Source: an uncultured Burkholderiales bacterium (GTDB taxonomy: Bacteria > Pseudomonadota > Gammaproteobacteria > Burkholderiales > Burkholderiaceae). From it: a stretch of 47,533 bases of DNA. Each line of letters begins with the position of its first letter. Within the stretch, counting starts at the first letter, position 1. The stretch covers positions 1 through 47,533 of the forward strand of contig CAMLJY010000050.1 of the NCBI GenBank assembly GCA_946480465.1, read 5' to 3'. The notes under the pieces are model-generated. The model was given only the letters and a program-made list of their open reading frames with translations. It searched no databases and was not told where the DNA came from. Below are positions 18,327 through 26,475 of the stretch, one piece after another. Made by a program: the position numbers and the translations under genes.

Positions 18327-19124
18327 CTAACGCCTGAAGCGGGGGACCGTGTCGTCCGGCCGATAACGCGTGACGTCGGTGGGGTCACCGACCCACACCG
18401 CGATCGCGCTGTAGTTGTCCTGCTTGGGATTGGCGTGGGCGATGATGCGCCGCTCCATCATCCCGATCCACTCGTCGGGCGAGCGCGCGTGGCCCAGCGT
18501 GTCGGCGAGCTGCATCGCGTCCAGCGGGTCCCACCAGCCGTCGGTGCACAGCAGGAAGGCGTCGCCGTCCTGCAGCTCCACCGGCCGCACGACGGTGTGC
18601 GGCTGCACGTCGCCGTCGATGCCGAGCGCGGCGATCAGCTGATTCTTCTGCGGGTGAGTCGTCGCCTGCGCCGGCGTGATCAACCCGGCCTGCACCATGC
18701 GCTGGACCACGCTGTCGTCGGCGGTGACGAGGTCGGTCACGCCGCGGCGGATGCGGTAGAGCCGCGAGTCGCCGACGTGCGTCCACAGCGCGTGGTTGCT
18801 GCGGCCGTCGATCCACAGCACGACGATCGTGCAGTGCATGCGGGCGTTGATGTCGGCCGAGTCCTGGTGGCTCTGCACGACCGCGTGGGCGGCGCGCACG
18901 GCCTGCGTCAGCGTTGCCGGGCTGAAGACCAGGGCCTGGTCGTTCAGCGTGGCCTCGATGCTGGCGACGGCGCGGTGCGCCGCCTCCGCCCCGCGGCGGT
19001 GGCCGCCGGCGCCGTCCGCCACCACGGCGTACCAGCCGCAGCCGGCGCTGCCATGGCGCAGATCGTCCTCGTTGCCTTGGCGGGCACCGCGTTCACTGCG
19101 GCTGGCGATGCGGATGTCGAGCAC
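18327..19124 (-). CDS. pppA: T6SS PP2C-family Ser/Thr phosphatase PppA
   Basis: The product has 265 residues from a GTG start at 19124. PP2C metal-site motifs are intact: QGNEDD (17-21), VVADGAGGH (35-42), HVGDSRLYRIRRG, LLCTDGWWD near 203 and KQDNYSAI near 247. In T6SS loci with PpkA and Fha this enzyme removes phosphate from the FHA protein and turns secretion down. It lies 39 nt downstream of tagH in the same direction, and ppkA-like kinases are nearby, so the whole threonine-phosphorylation switch is encoded here. Confidence 0.93.
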   Translation of the reverse strand: MLDIRIASRSERGARQGNEDDLRHGSAGCGWYAVVADGAGGHRRGAEAAHRAVASIEATLNDQALVFSPATLTQAVRAAHAVVQSHQDSADINARMHCTIVVLWIDGRSNHALWTHVGDSRLYRIRRGVTDLVTADDSVVQRMVQAGLITPAQATTHPQKNQLIAALGIDGDVQPHTVVRPVELQDGDAFLLCTDGWWDPLDAMQLADTLGHARSPDEWIGMMERRIIAHANPKQDNYSAIAVWVGDPTDVTRYRPDDTVPRFRR

Positions 19125-19163
19125 GTTGGGTCTTGCGGGGCACGTCGATCGGTGCGGCCGGCG

Positions 19164-21281
19164 TCAACCGCCGCCGCCTTCGCGCTTCAGGCGCTCGAGC
19201 TGCTGTTCGTAGGCCGCGAGGAAGGCCTTGCCGAACAAGGTATGGAAATCCTCCTGCGCTTCCTCGCGGATGGTCTCGAAGTGCTGCAGGTACAGCTCCC
19301 AGAGCTTGGCCTTGCGGTTCATCGGCAGCAGGCTGTCCAGCAGCGACTGGCCGACCAGCTTGGACTCGAGCTGCTGCGGCGCAAAGCGGCCCAGCATGCC
19401 CTCCAGCGCCGAGCGCATGCCGGCGACGGTGCCGATCGAATGGCCGACAAGGTCGTTCATCGCATCGGTCATGGCGGCCGGGCCGGCCAGGAAGCCGCGC
19501 ATCGTCGGCCGCAGCAATTGCTCGATGCCGGAGCTGGCGTCGGGTGCGAATTTCAGCGGGTTGTTGCCGCGGGCCTGGATGACGGTGACCGCGGCCCGCA
19601 GTTCGTGCTTGGTGGTCGCGCGCACGGCGATCAGCTGCAGCGTGCCTTCGACCGCCGCGCGCAGCACGCCGCCGATGTCCTGCATCAGCGCTGGGGTCAG
19701 CGCGGGCATGTGCGACGCCTCGATGCCGGCGCCGGCACAGAAGGCCTGCAGCAGCACCTGCAGGTCGGCCTGGTGCGGCGGCACCGTGGCTTGCGCTGCC
19801 GGCGGGACGCCCATGGCCGGTGATGGCGGGGCCGGGATCGCTGCCGCGGGCACGGCGGGGGCCGCGATGGCGGAGCCGGCGGGGAGCGCCGCACCCAAGG
19901 GGGCCCCCTGGCTGAAGCCGAACTCCAGGTCCACCGAACCCACGGGCGACGGCGGCGTCGGCATCGGCGGGCCGAAGGGTCCGGGCGCCACGGTGCGCGG
20001 TACCGCCGGCGCGGGCGCCGGTGCGGCCTGGTGCTGCGGCGCCGGCGTTGCCGCCGGTGGCGACACTTGCCAGTCGAACATCGTTGGCAGCACCGGGTTT
20101 GCAACCTCCGGGGCCGGCGGCAGCGGCGCGCCGCCAGCGAAGGGCGGTGGCGTCTGCGTGAAGGGCATCGGCGGGGCGGCGTGCGGCGCGAACGGCGAGG
20201 GCGCCGGCGCAGCGGCCGACCGCGGCGTGGGCACGGCCTGCGGCGGCACGAAGCCCGCCAGCAGGTCCGGCGTGTGGTTGGGGGCCGAAGGCGCGCTGGG
20301 CGCCGGCGGCGGCGGGCTGCCGAACAGCGCCAGCGGGTCCACCGCCAGCCCGCCGGGCGCCGGTGCCGCTGCCGGACCGGCCCCGCCGGCAGCGGGCGGC
20401 AGGCCGGCCATGAAATTGGCCAGCGGGTCGTTGTTCGAGGCCGGCTGGCGCAGGCCGAACACGTCGTCGATCGAGGACGGTGCCGCCGCCGGCAGCAGGT
20501 CGTCGAACGGGTTGCTGCTGTTGCCGCGCGAAGGTGGTGCCAGCGGATCGGGCCGGGCCGGCGGCGCGGCGAAGGGATCGAAATCGTCGGGCAGCCGCGC
20601 CGGCGCGGGCGGCGGACTGCCTTGGCCCAGGGCCTGCGAGCCCCGTGGGATGCCGGCCGGCGCCGGCATCAGGTCGGCGAAGGTGTCGCCGGACGACCGG
20701 CCCGGCGACGGGCGGGCGAAGGCCGGCGGCGGCGAGGCGGGCAGGGCGGGCGCTGGTGCCCCCGCGCCGCCCATCAGGTCGGCGAAGGGGTTGCTGCTGG
20801 ACAGCGGCGTGGCGATGTCCGACAGCCCGCCGATCGGCGGAGCGGGGGCGGGGCCGGGCGTGGACACCGGCTCGCGTGGCCAGGCGTTGCTGCGCAGCGA
20901 GGGCTCGGTGGCGGCGATGGCGGCGCGGCCGCGCGTGATGTCGGCGCCCCGCGGGTCATCGTCGCTGTCGACCACCACCTGCAGCAGGTAGCCGCCGATG
21001 CGCACCTGGTCGCGGTCAGCGAGCGTGGTGCTCTCGCCCTGGACCAGCGTGCGGTTGCCGACGACGATCGGGTTGGCGGCGCCGACGTTCTTGATGAGGT
21101 AGTGCGAGCCGGTGCCGATGATCTCGGCCTGCAGGCGGGAGATGTGACGCTCCGGGTCGGGCAGCGCCATCGTGTTGTGGTCGGCCCGGCCGATCGTGCC
21201 GCCGTTGGCATCGAAGCAGGCGGTGATGGGCTGGGACAGCGGCTGCTCGTTGAGCGACACCGCGAGCAGGGTGAGGGTCAT
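19164..21281 (-). CDS. tagH: T6SS FHA-domain protein TagH (Fha)
   Basis: The product has 705 residues. An N-terminal FHA domain (about 8-105) binds phosphothreonine, with GGTIGRADHNTMALPD and the RHISR motif at 45-49. Residues about 110-500 are a long Pro/Ala/Gly-rich linker. The C-terminal domain (about 515-700) has the TagH signature, including NNPLKFAP, RPTMRGFLAG, MLGRFAPQQLE and EDFHTLFGKAFLAAYE. The protein connects PpkA/PppA signalling to T6SS assembly. ATG 21281 lacks a strong ribosome binding site. The shared element at 21368-21384 lies 86 nt upstream. The linker is longer than usual and low in complexity. Confidence 0.93.
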   Translation of the reverse strand: MTLTLLAVSLNEQPLSQPITACFDANGGTIGRADHNTMALPDPERHISRLQAEIIGTGSHYLIKNVGAANPIVVGNRTLVQGESTTLADRDQVRIGGYLLQVVVDSDDDPRGADITRGRAAIAATEPSLRSNAWPREPVSTPGPAPAPPIGGLSDIATPLSSSNPFADLMGGAGAPAPALPASPPPAFARPSPGRSSGDTFADLMPAPAGIPRGSQALGQGSPPPAPARLPDDFDPFAAPPARPDPLAPPSRGNSSNPFDDLLPAAAPSSIDDVFGLRQPASNNDPLANFMAGLPPAAGGAGPAAAPAPGGLAVDPLALFGSPPPPAPSAPSAPNHTPDLLAGFVPPQAVPTPRSAAAPAPSPFAPHAAPPMPFTQTPPPFAGGAPLPPAPEVANPVLPTMFDWQVSPPAATPAPQHQAAPAPAPAVPRTVAPGPFGPPMPTPPSPVGSVDLEFGFSQGAPLGAALPAGSAIAAPAVPAAAIPAPPSPAMGVPPAAQATVPPHQADLQVLLQAFCAGAGIEASHMPALTPALMQDIGGVLRAAVEGTLQLIAVRATTKHELRAAVTVIQARGNNPLKFAPDASSGIEQLLRPTMRGFLAGPAAMTDAMNDLVGHSIGTVAGMRSALEGMLGRFAPQQLESKLVGQSLLDSLLPMNRKAKLWELYLQHFETIREEAQEDFHTLFGKAFLAAYEQQLERLKREGGGG

Positions 21282-21367
21282 GGCCTGTTCTGATTGGGCT
21301 GCCCGGCAGTGTGCACCGCCTGTGCTGGGCGAGGCATGGTCGGGCGCGCCGCCGCAGGCGGCAAGGT

Positions 21368-21384
21368 CCGAAAGTCACCACCGG
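21368..21384 (-). promoter_or_regulatory. Shared T6SS upstream element, copy 2 (tagH)
   Basis: CCGAAAGTCACCACCGG on the + strand. It lies 86 nt before the tagH start, and the CCGAAAGTCA core is identical in the vgrG1 and kinase-2 copies. Relative to tagH the core reads TGACTTTCGG in the direction of transcription. Confidence 0.55.
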
Positions 21385-21507
21385 CGTGGCGGAGTTCACT
21401 GCGGCGCCCCGTCGCGGCGCCGGACCCCGCGGGCGCGGGGGGCGTCGAGGGCAGGTGGAACAGCGGCATGGGCCCATCGTGCCGCGACCGCCGCGGCCGG
21501 CCATGCA

Positions 21508-21523
21508 CCAAAGTCACCTGTGG
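21508..21523 (+). promoter_or_regulatory. Shared T6SS upstream element, copy 3 (LysM lipoprotein)
   Basis: CCAAAGTCACCTGTGG has the AAAGTCA core but lacks one base before it and departs from consensus at its end. It lies 53 nt upstream of the predicted -35 box at 21577. A helically phased CAGCTGTT repeat lies between the two. Confidence 0.4.
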
Positions 21524-21576
21524 CGAGCATGCTGCACTCAGCTGTTTCCAGCTGTTCACGAACGTGGGGGGCTGGC

Positions 21577-21606
21577 TTGTTGGGGCTCCGGGGGCTGGCC
21601 GATAAT
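21577..21606 (+). promoter_or_regulatory. Sigma70 promoter giving a near-leaderless mRNA
   Basis: TTGTTG (21577-21582) and GATAAT (21601-21606) are 18 nt apart. The expected start point is about 21613, only about 4 nt before the ATG at 21617. The DNA between the -10 and the ATG (CGTTTTCAAC) has no Shine-Dalgarno sequence. The transcript would therefore be leaderless or nearly so. Confidence 0.6.
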
Positions 21607-21616
21607 CGTTTTCAAC

Positions 21617-22483
21617 ATGAATCCGCGCAATGACCTCGGCCGCTGGGCGGCATGGCTGGCCGGTGCCGGGCTGATCGCCGGCTGTGCCCAACCGCCTTCC
21701 GGCTCTTCCGCGCCGCCCCCGCCTCGTCCCGCGCCGCAGGCTCCGGGCGGCGGCACCGCTGGTGGCCCGGCGCCCGGAGGGGCCGGGGCGACACCGGAGG
21801 CCCCCGTCAACCTGCCTCCGCTGCCGCCGCAGCAGGTCGCGAAGGCCGTCTCCAACGCGATCGAGCTGCTGGAGGCCGGGAGCGAGGACCAGGCCTCGAT
21901 CGAGTTGCAGCGCGTGCTGCAGACCGAGCCGGGCCACAAGCTGGCGCAGAACCTGCTGCGCCAGATCAAGGACGATCCGGTGGCCATGTTGGGCCGTGAG
22001 TCCTTCAGCTACCGGGTGCAGCCGGGTGAATCGCTGTCGAAGATCGCCGGCCGCTTCCTCAACGACGTTCACCAGTTTTACGTGCTGGCCCGCTACAACG
22101 ACATCAAGGTGCCGCGCCAGCTGGCCGGCGGCCAGATGATCCGCGTGCCGGGCAAGGCGCCGCCGCCGGCCCCCGCGCCGGTGCCGGTGCCGGTGGTCGC
22201 ACCGGCCACGGCGCCGGTGGTCGCCGCACCGCCGAAGCCGGCGCCGTCGCCGCCCGCGGCGTCGGAGCCCACCAGCACCGACGCTGCACTGCAGGCGCAG
22301 CGCCAGCGTGAGGCGATCACGCGCCACACGCGCGCCGCCCGTGCCGCTTTCGCGAAGCAGGACCTCAACGGTGCCATTCGCGCCTGGGACAGCGTGCTCG
22401 AGCTGGACCCGAACAACCGCACTGCGCAGCTCGAACGCCAGAAGGCGATCGACCTGAAGGAAAAGCTGACGAAGGTGAAGTGA
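21617..22483 (+). CDS. LysM-domain lipoprotein with flanking TPR-like regions
   Basis: The product has 288 residues. A lipoprotein signal peptide has lipobox LIAGC (lipidated Cys23). A Pro/Gly-rich linker follows. A TPR-like helical pair lies at about 70-120 and a LysM domain at about 130-179 (YRVQPGESLSKIAGRF, ending QMIRVPGK). A Pro/Ala linker and a C-terminal TPR-like segment (about 225-285) complete it. LysM binds glycan chains, so the protein probably tethers a membrane to peptidoglycan. ATG 21617 is chosen because it starts the signal peptide; the frame runs further upstream without family sense. It lies among T6SS regulatory genes. A T6SS role is inferred from position only. Confidence 0.85.
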   Translation: MNPRNDLGRWAAWLAGAGLIAGCAQPPSGSSAPPPPRPAPQAPGGGTAGGPAPGGAGATPEAPVNLPPLPPQQVAKAVSNAIELLEAGSEDQASIELQRVLQTEPGHKLAQNLLRQIKDDPVAMLGRESFSYRVQPGESLSKIAGRFLNDVHQFYVLARYNDIKVPRQLAGGQMIRVPGKAPPPAPAPVPVPVVAPATAPVVAAPPKPAPSPPAASEPTSTDAALQAQRQREAITRHTRAARAAFAKQDLNGAIRAWDSVLELDPNNRTAQLERQKAIDLKEKLTKVK

Positions 22484-22573
22484 GGCGCGCGGCGCGGCGG
22501 CGCTGCCAGTGGGGCTGCCTCGTCATCCGGCGGGTCGCGATTCAGCGGTCACCGCCACGGCCGTGGGGTGCCG

Positions 22574-22600
22574 AGCGCGCCACGAAGCTAGCGCGCTTTT
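22574..22600 (+). terminator. Probable terminator of the LysM lipoprotein gene
   Basis: AGCGCGC (22574-22580) pairs perfectly with GCGCGCT (22591-22597) around a 10-nt loop, and TTT follows. It lies 90 nt after the stop and overlaps the end of the converging TPR lipoprotein gene. On the opposite strand a run of A precedes the stem, so any bidirectional effect would be weak. Confidence 0.5.
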
Positions 22601-23244
22601 GACGCGGCCGATGCCGGCCGGGCGGGTTTGGCAGGCCTGTCGGCCGGCGGTGCGGGGCGCGTCAGGCCGCGGGTCGCGGGGGCTTGCTGGCGGGGATCGG
22701 CTTCGTCGTAGGCGCGCCGCTGCTGCAACGGGTCGCGCGCCAGCCGGCCCACCGGGCGCTTCTGGCGATCGCGCTCGATGGCGCGCAGGGCGTCAGCCGC
22801 CGCTTCATGCGTGGGTACCAGTGCCAGCGCCGCGAGGTAGTGCTGGATCGCGCCGTCGAAGTCGCCACGCTTGTGGGCTGCGGAGGCCTTGCCGATCCGG
22901 TCCTGCACGGCCGACCCGATCTGTGCCCGCGTGGCCGCGAGCCGATCGCGGTACTCGCCGTGCTGCGGCCGCAGCGCCGTCAGTACCTCCCAGGCAAGGG
23001 CGGCATCGGCGAGCCGGCCCTGCCGCTGCGCGGTCTCGGCGCGCTCGCGCTGCTGGCGTTCGAAGCCCTCGAGGCCGTCCTGCCGGCTTGGCGTGGCGGC
23101 GGGTGCCGGCCGCGGCGCCGCACCCGGTGGGCTGGGCGTCGCCGCCGGCTGGCTGCCGCAGGCCGCCAGCAGCGCCAGGGTGATGCCCCAGGCCGCCGCC
23201 AGCGCGGCCCGCGCCGCAGGGTGTCCGGGCCGGGGCTTCGTCAT
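22588..23244 (-). CDS. TPR-like lipoprotein
   Basis: The product has 218 residues. The signal peptide MTKPRPGHPAARAALAAAWG leads to lipobox LAAC (Cys29). After a Pro-rich stretch, helical segments (ERAETAQRQGRLADAALAWE, KASAAHKRGDFDGAIQHYLA) look like TPR units. The C-terminus is Lys/Ala/Pro-rich. Its ATG overlaps the stop of the deacetylase gene in ATGA, so the two are probably translationally coupled. Its function is unknown; the context suggests an envelope scaffold working with the deacetylase and the kinase upstream. It resembles the LysM lipoprotein in build (lipid anchor, Pro linker, TPR) but has no LysM. Confidence 0.85.
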   Translation of the reverse strand: MTKPRPGHPAARAALAAAWGITLALLAACGSQPAATPSPPGAAPRPAPAATPSRQDGLEGFERQQRERAETAQRQGRLADAALAWEVLTALRPQHGEYRDRLAATRAQIGSAVQDRIGKASAAHKRGDFDGAIQHYLAALALVPTHEAAADALRAIERDRQKRPVGRLARDPLQQRRAYDEADPRQQAPATRGLTRPAPPADRPAKPARPASAASKAR

Positions 23245-24377
23245 GGCGCCCCCAGGCTGCGGCTGGTCTGCAGGCGGGCCTTGAAGCCTTCGAGGTCGGT
23301 GTCGCCGAAGATCATCGTCCGCCTGAGCATCAGCGGGTGGGCGAAGAAGGGATTGCCGCCCGGGTTCACGGTGACGCCGATCTGGTAGCGCTGGCGCACC
23401 ATCGCGTCGAGCACGACCTCGTTCGCATCGCCGAATGGGTACGCGAACTGGCGCACCTGCACCTGCGCGCCGGCCAGGCGCTTTTCCAGCAGTTCGCGCG
23501 GGGCCCGCAGCTCGGTCTCGATCGCGGCGCGGTAGCGCTCGTCGGTTTCGCCGTGGCCGCGCTCCGTCAGGTTGCGGTGGGTCTTCGAGTGCGCCTGGAT
23601 GTCGACCAGGCCGGAGGCGGCCATCTCCTGCAACTGGGCCCAGTTCAGGCCGTCGCCGATGCCGATGAAGTCGGTGTAGACGAAGAGCGTGGCCGGAAAG
23701 CCGTGCTTCTTCAGCAGCGGAAAGGCATGGCGGTAGACCGATTCGTAGCCGTCGTCGATCGTGATGACGACGGAGCGCGCCGGCAGCGCCTGCTTGCCTG
23801 CCAGGAAGTCGCCGAGCTGGGACAGCCGAAGCACGGTGTAGTCGTTGCGGGCCAGCCACTCCAGCTGCGCGGCGAAGCCGCTCGGCGAGACGACCATGCG
23901 GGTGCCCGCACTGCCGAAGCGGTGATAACAGAGGATGGGAACGGTCTGCAGCTCGGTGCTGCGCACGCCGGTGGGGTTCAGTGGGACCAAGGGCACGATC
24001 AGCGGCTGGCCGGCCTCGGCCTTGGCCGTGCCGTTGGCCTCGGCGATCTGCCAGTGCTGCGAGGCGTCGCCGAGGAAGCGCTGCGCGATGGCTTCCTGCT
24101 GGTCGCCGCTCCGGGGCAGGTAGATCAGCAGCCGCTCGCTGCGGCCGATGACCTCACCGGCGGCGCGCGGCCAGGGCTGGTGCGCGCTCTCGGGCAGGCG
24201 GATGCTGGGCGAAGGGGGCGCTGGATCGTCGGCCTCGCGCACGGGGGTGCCGCGCGAGCCGCAGGCGCCGAGCGTGGCGGCGACGGCCAGCGCCAGCATC
24301 ATGGCCGGCAACCTGGGCGGTCGCCATGGCGCCGCCGGGCGCCGGCCGCGTTCACCGGTGCAGTGCAGGGCGGCCAT
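23241..24377 (-). CDS. Polysaccharide deacetylase (NodB family) lipoprotein
   Basis: The product has 378 residues. An Arg-rich leader and hydrophobic stretch end in lipobox LGAC (Cys39); a shorter start at Met26 or Met27 is possible. Residues about 82-135 resemble a divergent LysM domain (LLIYLPRSGDQQEAIAQRF). The NodB domain (about 145-370) has the catalytic DDG at 208-210 in VVITIDDGYES, the metal pair His263/His267 in AHSKTHRNL, and FAYPFGD near 315. It should remove acetyl groups from an extracytoplasmic N-acetylated glycan; peptidoglycan is plausible but unproved. It starts 3 nt after the kinase stop, so it is co-transcribed with the T6SS kinase. Confidence 0.9.
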   Translation of the reverse strand: MAALHCTGERGRRPAAPWRPPRLPAMMLALAVAATLGACGSRGTPVREADDPAPPSPSIRLPESAHQPWPRAAGEVIGRSERLLIYLPRSGDQQEAIAQRFLGDASQHWQIAEANGTAKAEAGQPLIVPLVPLNPTGVRSTELQTVPILCYHRFGSAGTRMVVSPSGFAAQLEWLARNDYTVLRLSQLGDFLAGKQALPARSVVITIDDGYESVYRHAFPLLKKHGFPATLFVYTDFIGIGDGLNWAQLQEMAASGLVDIQAHSKTHRNLTERGHGETDERYRAAIETELRAPRELLEKRLAGAQVQVRQFAYPFGDANEVVLDAMVRQRYQIGVTVNPGGNPFFAHPLMLRRTMIFGDTDLEGFKARLQTSRSLGAP

Positions 24378-24380
24378 GGT

Positions 24381-26318
24381 TCAGCGCGCCGGTCCGGTGT
24401 CGCCGCCCGGCGCAGGGGGGGGCGCAGGCGTGGAGACGGCGGTGCGGGGGCTGGCCAGCGTCGGCGGCAGTGGCGTGTCGATGCCGGCGGCATGGCGGTC
24501 TTGCAGCGCCTGCGCCATCGCGTCGAACGCGACGTAGAGCTCGCCGAACTCGTCCTTGCGCTGCTCGTTGATGCGGTGGTCGAAGCGGCCCTTGCCGATC
24601 TCGGCCATCGAGTCGGCGACCAGCCGGATCGGCTTGGCGAACCAGTTGGCGACGAAGTACATCGCGATCGCCACCGCCAGCACGGTGACGACCGCCAGCA
24701 CCACCATCAGCATGATGGACAGCCGCGCCACCTGGGTCAGCGGCTCCTCGGGCACGCCCAGCGCGACACGGCCGACCTGCTTGTCCTGGAAAGTGATGGG
24801 CGCCTCGAAGCCGAGGATGGGGCTGCCGTTGGCATCCGCATAACGCGTGGCGGCGATGGAGCCACCGTGCTTGCCCAGACGCTCGGTGGTCTCGGGCTGG
24901 TAGGGCTGGCCGACCAGCGCGGAAATGCTGGAGACGCGCACGATGCCGCCCAGGTCGATCACGGTGACGCGCTCGAAGTTGCGTGTCTTCATGATCTCCT
25001 GCACGCCGACGTCGACCTGCTCCCAGTCCTCGCCCAGCACGGCCGCGGCGTGCTGCTTGGCGAGCATGCGCGCCAGCGCGGCGCCGTAGTCGCTGACCTG
25101 GTCCATCATCGCGGCGTACTGGCGCTGGGTGATGACGGCCGCGGTCAGCCCCATCACGACGGCGACGATGGCCGCCATCATGGCCGCCCACTTCACGCGC
25201 AAGGGGACGATGCGCGGGCGGTTCTTCTCGCGCGCGATCTCGTCCAGCTCGGCCAGCACCTTGGCCAGCGCGTCGGACAGCTCGCGCCCGCTCTGGAAGC
25301 GGTTGGACGGCTGCTTCGCGAGGCAGCGGTCGACCACGCGGCGCAGCGACGCCGGCACCTCGGGCCGCTGCTTGGTGATGGGCGGCGGGTCCTCGGTGGC
25401 GATGCGCGTGGCCACCGCGACCAGGCTGTCGCCGCGGAAGGGGCGGCGGCCGGTCAGCATCTGGTACATCACGATGCCGGTGGAGAAGAGGTCGGAGCGG
25501 CCGTCGAGCTTGTCGCCGTTGGCCTGCTCCGGCGACATGTACTGCGGCGTGCCCAGCACGTCGCCGATGCGGGTGTGCTGTGCGGCATCGGTGTCGTCGC
25601 CGCGGTCGTCCATGTGGGCGATGCCGAAGTCGGTGACCTTGATGGTCTGGCTGCCGGCCAGGCGCATGATGTTGCCGGGCTTGATGTCGCGGTGCACGAT
25701 GCCGCGCCCATGCGCGTAGTCCAGCGCGCGCGCCAGCTGCATGCCCATCACGACGACGTCGCGGATCGGCATTTGCTTGTTCTTCTCGAGTTCCTCGGCC
25801 AGGGAGACGCCGTCGATCAGCTCCATCGCCATGTAGGGCCGGCCATCGATCTCGCCGACGTCGTGCACGACGACGATGTTCGGGTGCGACAGGCCGCCCG
25901 CGGCACGCGCCTCGCGCAGGAAGCGGGCGCGGTATTCGTCGTCGGCGCAGAGCGAGGCGTGCAGGAACTTGATCGCGACGTCGCGGTTGATCGTCGGGTC
26001 GTGGGCCTTGAAGACGGTGGCCATGCCGCCGCGGCCCAGCCGTTCGCGGATCAGGTAGCGGCCGACCTGCTGCATCGTGCCTGTGGACTGCAGCCCCGCG
26101 CCCGGCAGCGTGGGCGCGGACGTGCGCGGCGTGCTGTCGGGCGTGGTGGGCACGTCGGCTCCGCCGCGGGGGCTGCGCAGCACCATCGTCGGCTCGTAGC
26201 CGGCGGAGGCCAGCGTGGGGGCGATGGTGACGACGCGCGTGGCTTCGGCGTCGTCGAGCGGATCGTTCTCTCGGTCCGGCCCGTCGGGGGGCGCTGCCGG
26301 GCGGTCGGATGGGGTCAT
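24381..26318 (-). CDS. ppkA: Transmembrane Ser/Thr kinase, PpkA-like, with periplasmic sensor and HAMP
   Basis: The product has 645 residues. The kinase domain (about 87-350) is complete: glycine loop LGRGGMATVF, catalytic Lys117, HRDIKPGN with HRD at 209-211, DFG at 230-232 and GTPQYMSPEQ. A membrane helix (about 376-396) leads into a roughly 135-residue periplasmic sensor-like domain. A second helix (about 533-558) leads to a HAMP-like segment (about 560-607) and a Pro-rich tail. The N-terminal 80 residues contain TRVVTIAPT, a possible phosphorylation site. In T6SS loci PpkA phosphorylates Fha. Placement beside pppA and tagH supports this role, but the sensor-HAMP build differs from the best-known PpkA. 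The symbol is by role. Confidence 0.85.
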   Translation of the reverse strand: MTPSDRPAAPPDGPDRENDPLDDAEATRVVTIAPTLASAGYEPTMVLRSPRGGADVPTTPDSTPRTSAPTLPGAGLQSTGTMQQVGRYLIRERLGRGGMATVFKAHDPTINRDVAIKFLHASLCADDEYRARFLREARAAGGLSHPNIVVVHDVGEIDGRPYMAMELIDGVSLAEELEKNKQMPIRDVVVMGMQLARALDYAHGRGIVHRDIKPGNIMRLAGSQTIKVTDFGIAHMDDRGDDTDAAQHTRIGDVLGTPQYMSPEQANGDKLDGRSDLFSTGIVMYQMLTGRRPFRGDSLVAVATRIATEDPPPITKQRPEVPASLRRVVDRCLAKQPSNRFQSGRELSDALAKVLAELDEIAREKNRPRIVPLRVKWAAMMAAIVAVVMGLTAAVITQRQYAAMMDQVSDYGAALARMLAKQHAAAVLGEDWEQVDVGVQEIMKTRNFERVTVIDLGGIVRVSSISALVGQPYQPETTERLGKHGGSIAATRYADANGSPILGFEAPITFQDKQVGRVALGVPEEPLTQVARLSIMLMVVLAVVTVLAVAIAMYFVANWFAKPIRLVADSMAEIGKGRFDHRINEQRKDEFGELYVAFDAMAQALQDRHAAGIDTPLPPTLASPRTAVSTPAPPPAPGGDTGPAR

Positions 26319-26422
26319 GTCGGCCGGGGCTGGGGCTGGCGGTGGGCTGAAGGCGCCCGCGGGTTCCGGGCGGCGGGTGCTGGCGATGGCGGCGCTGGGC
26401 CGGCGCCACCATCGGCGGCAGG

Positions 26423-26442
26423 CCCGGGCGCCGGCGCCCGGG
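26423..26442. terminator. Perfect 20-bp GC palindrome between the two kinase genes
   Basis: CCCGGGCGCC followed directly by its reverse complement GGCGCCCGGG. It lies 33 nt after the kinase-2 stop and 104 nt before the ppkA-like start. As RNA it would form a compact stem. No T-tract follows on the transcribed strand, so its effect could be partial attenuation or mRNA stabilisation. A dyad binding site is equally possible. Confidence 0.45.
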
Positions 26443-26475
26443 TCCTCAGCGAGTGGCCGCTATTGTGACCGGGGC

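Larger units (their letters stand above)
21282..21616. other. 335-bp divergent intergenic region (tagH / LysM lipoprotein)
   Basis: No gene is seen here. The region holds two copies of the shared T6SS element (21368-21384, 21508-21523), GC-rich self-complementary stretches around 21410-21450, a direct repeat of CAGCTGTT (21539-21546 and 21549-21556, one helical turn apart), and a sigma70 promoter reading toward the lipoprotein gene. The arrangement suggests a regulated divergent promoter region. Confidence 0.7.

Noticed and set aside
21368..21384. TGACTT of the shared element read as a -35 box
   Set aside because: No -10-like hexamer lies 16-19 nt downstream in the tagH, vgrG1 or vgrG2 copies, and three copies are in the opposite orientation relative to their gene.
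23337..26468. Open frame of about 1040 codons on the + strand opposite the deacetylase and ppkA-like genes
   Set aside because: Composition is typical of antisense frames in GC-rich DNA, and the - strand encodes complete kinase and NodB motifs.
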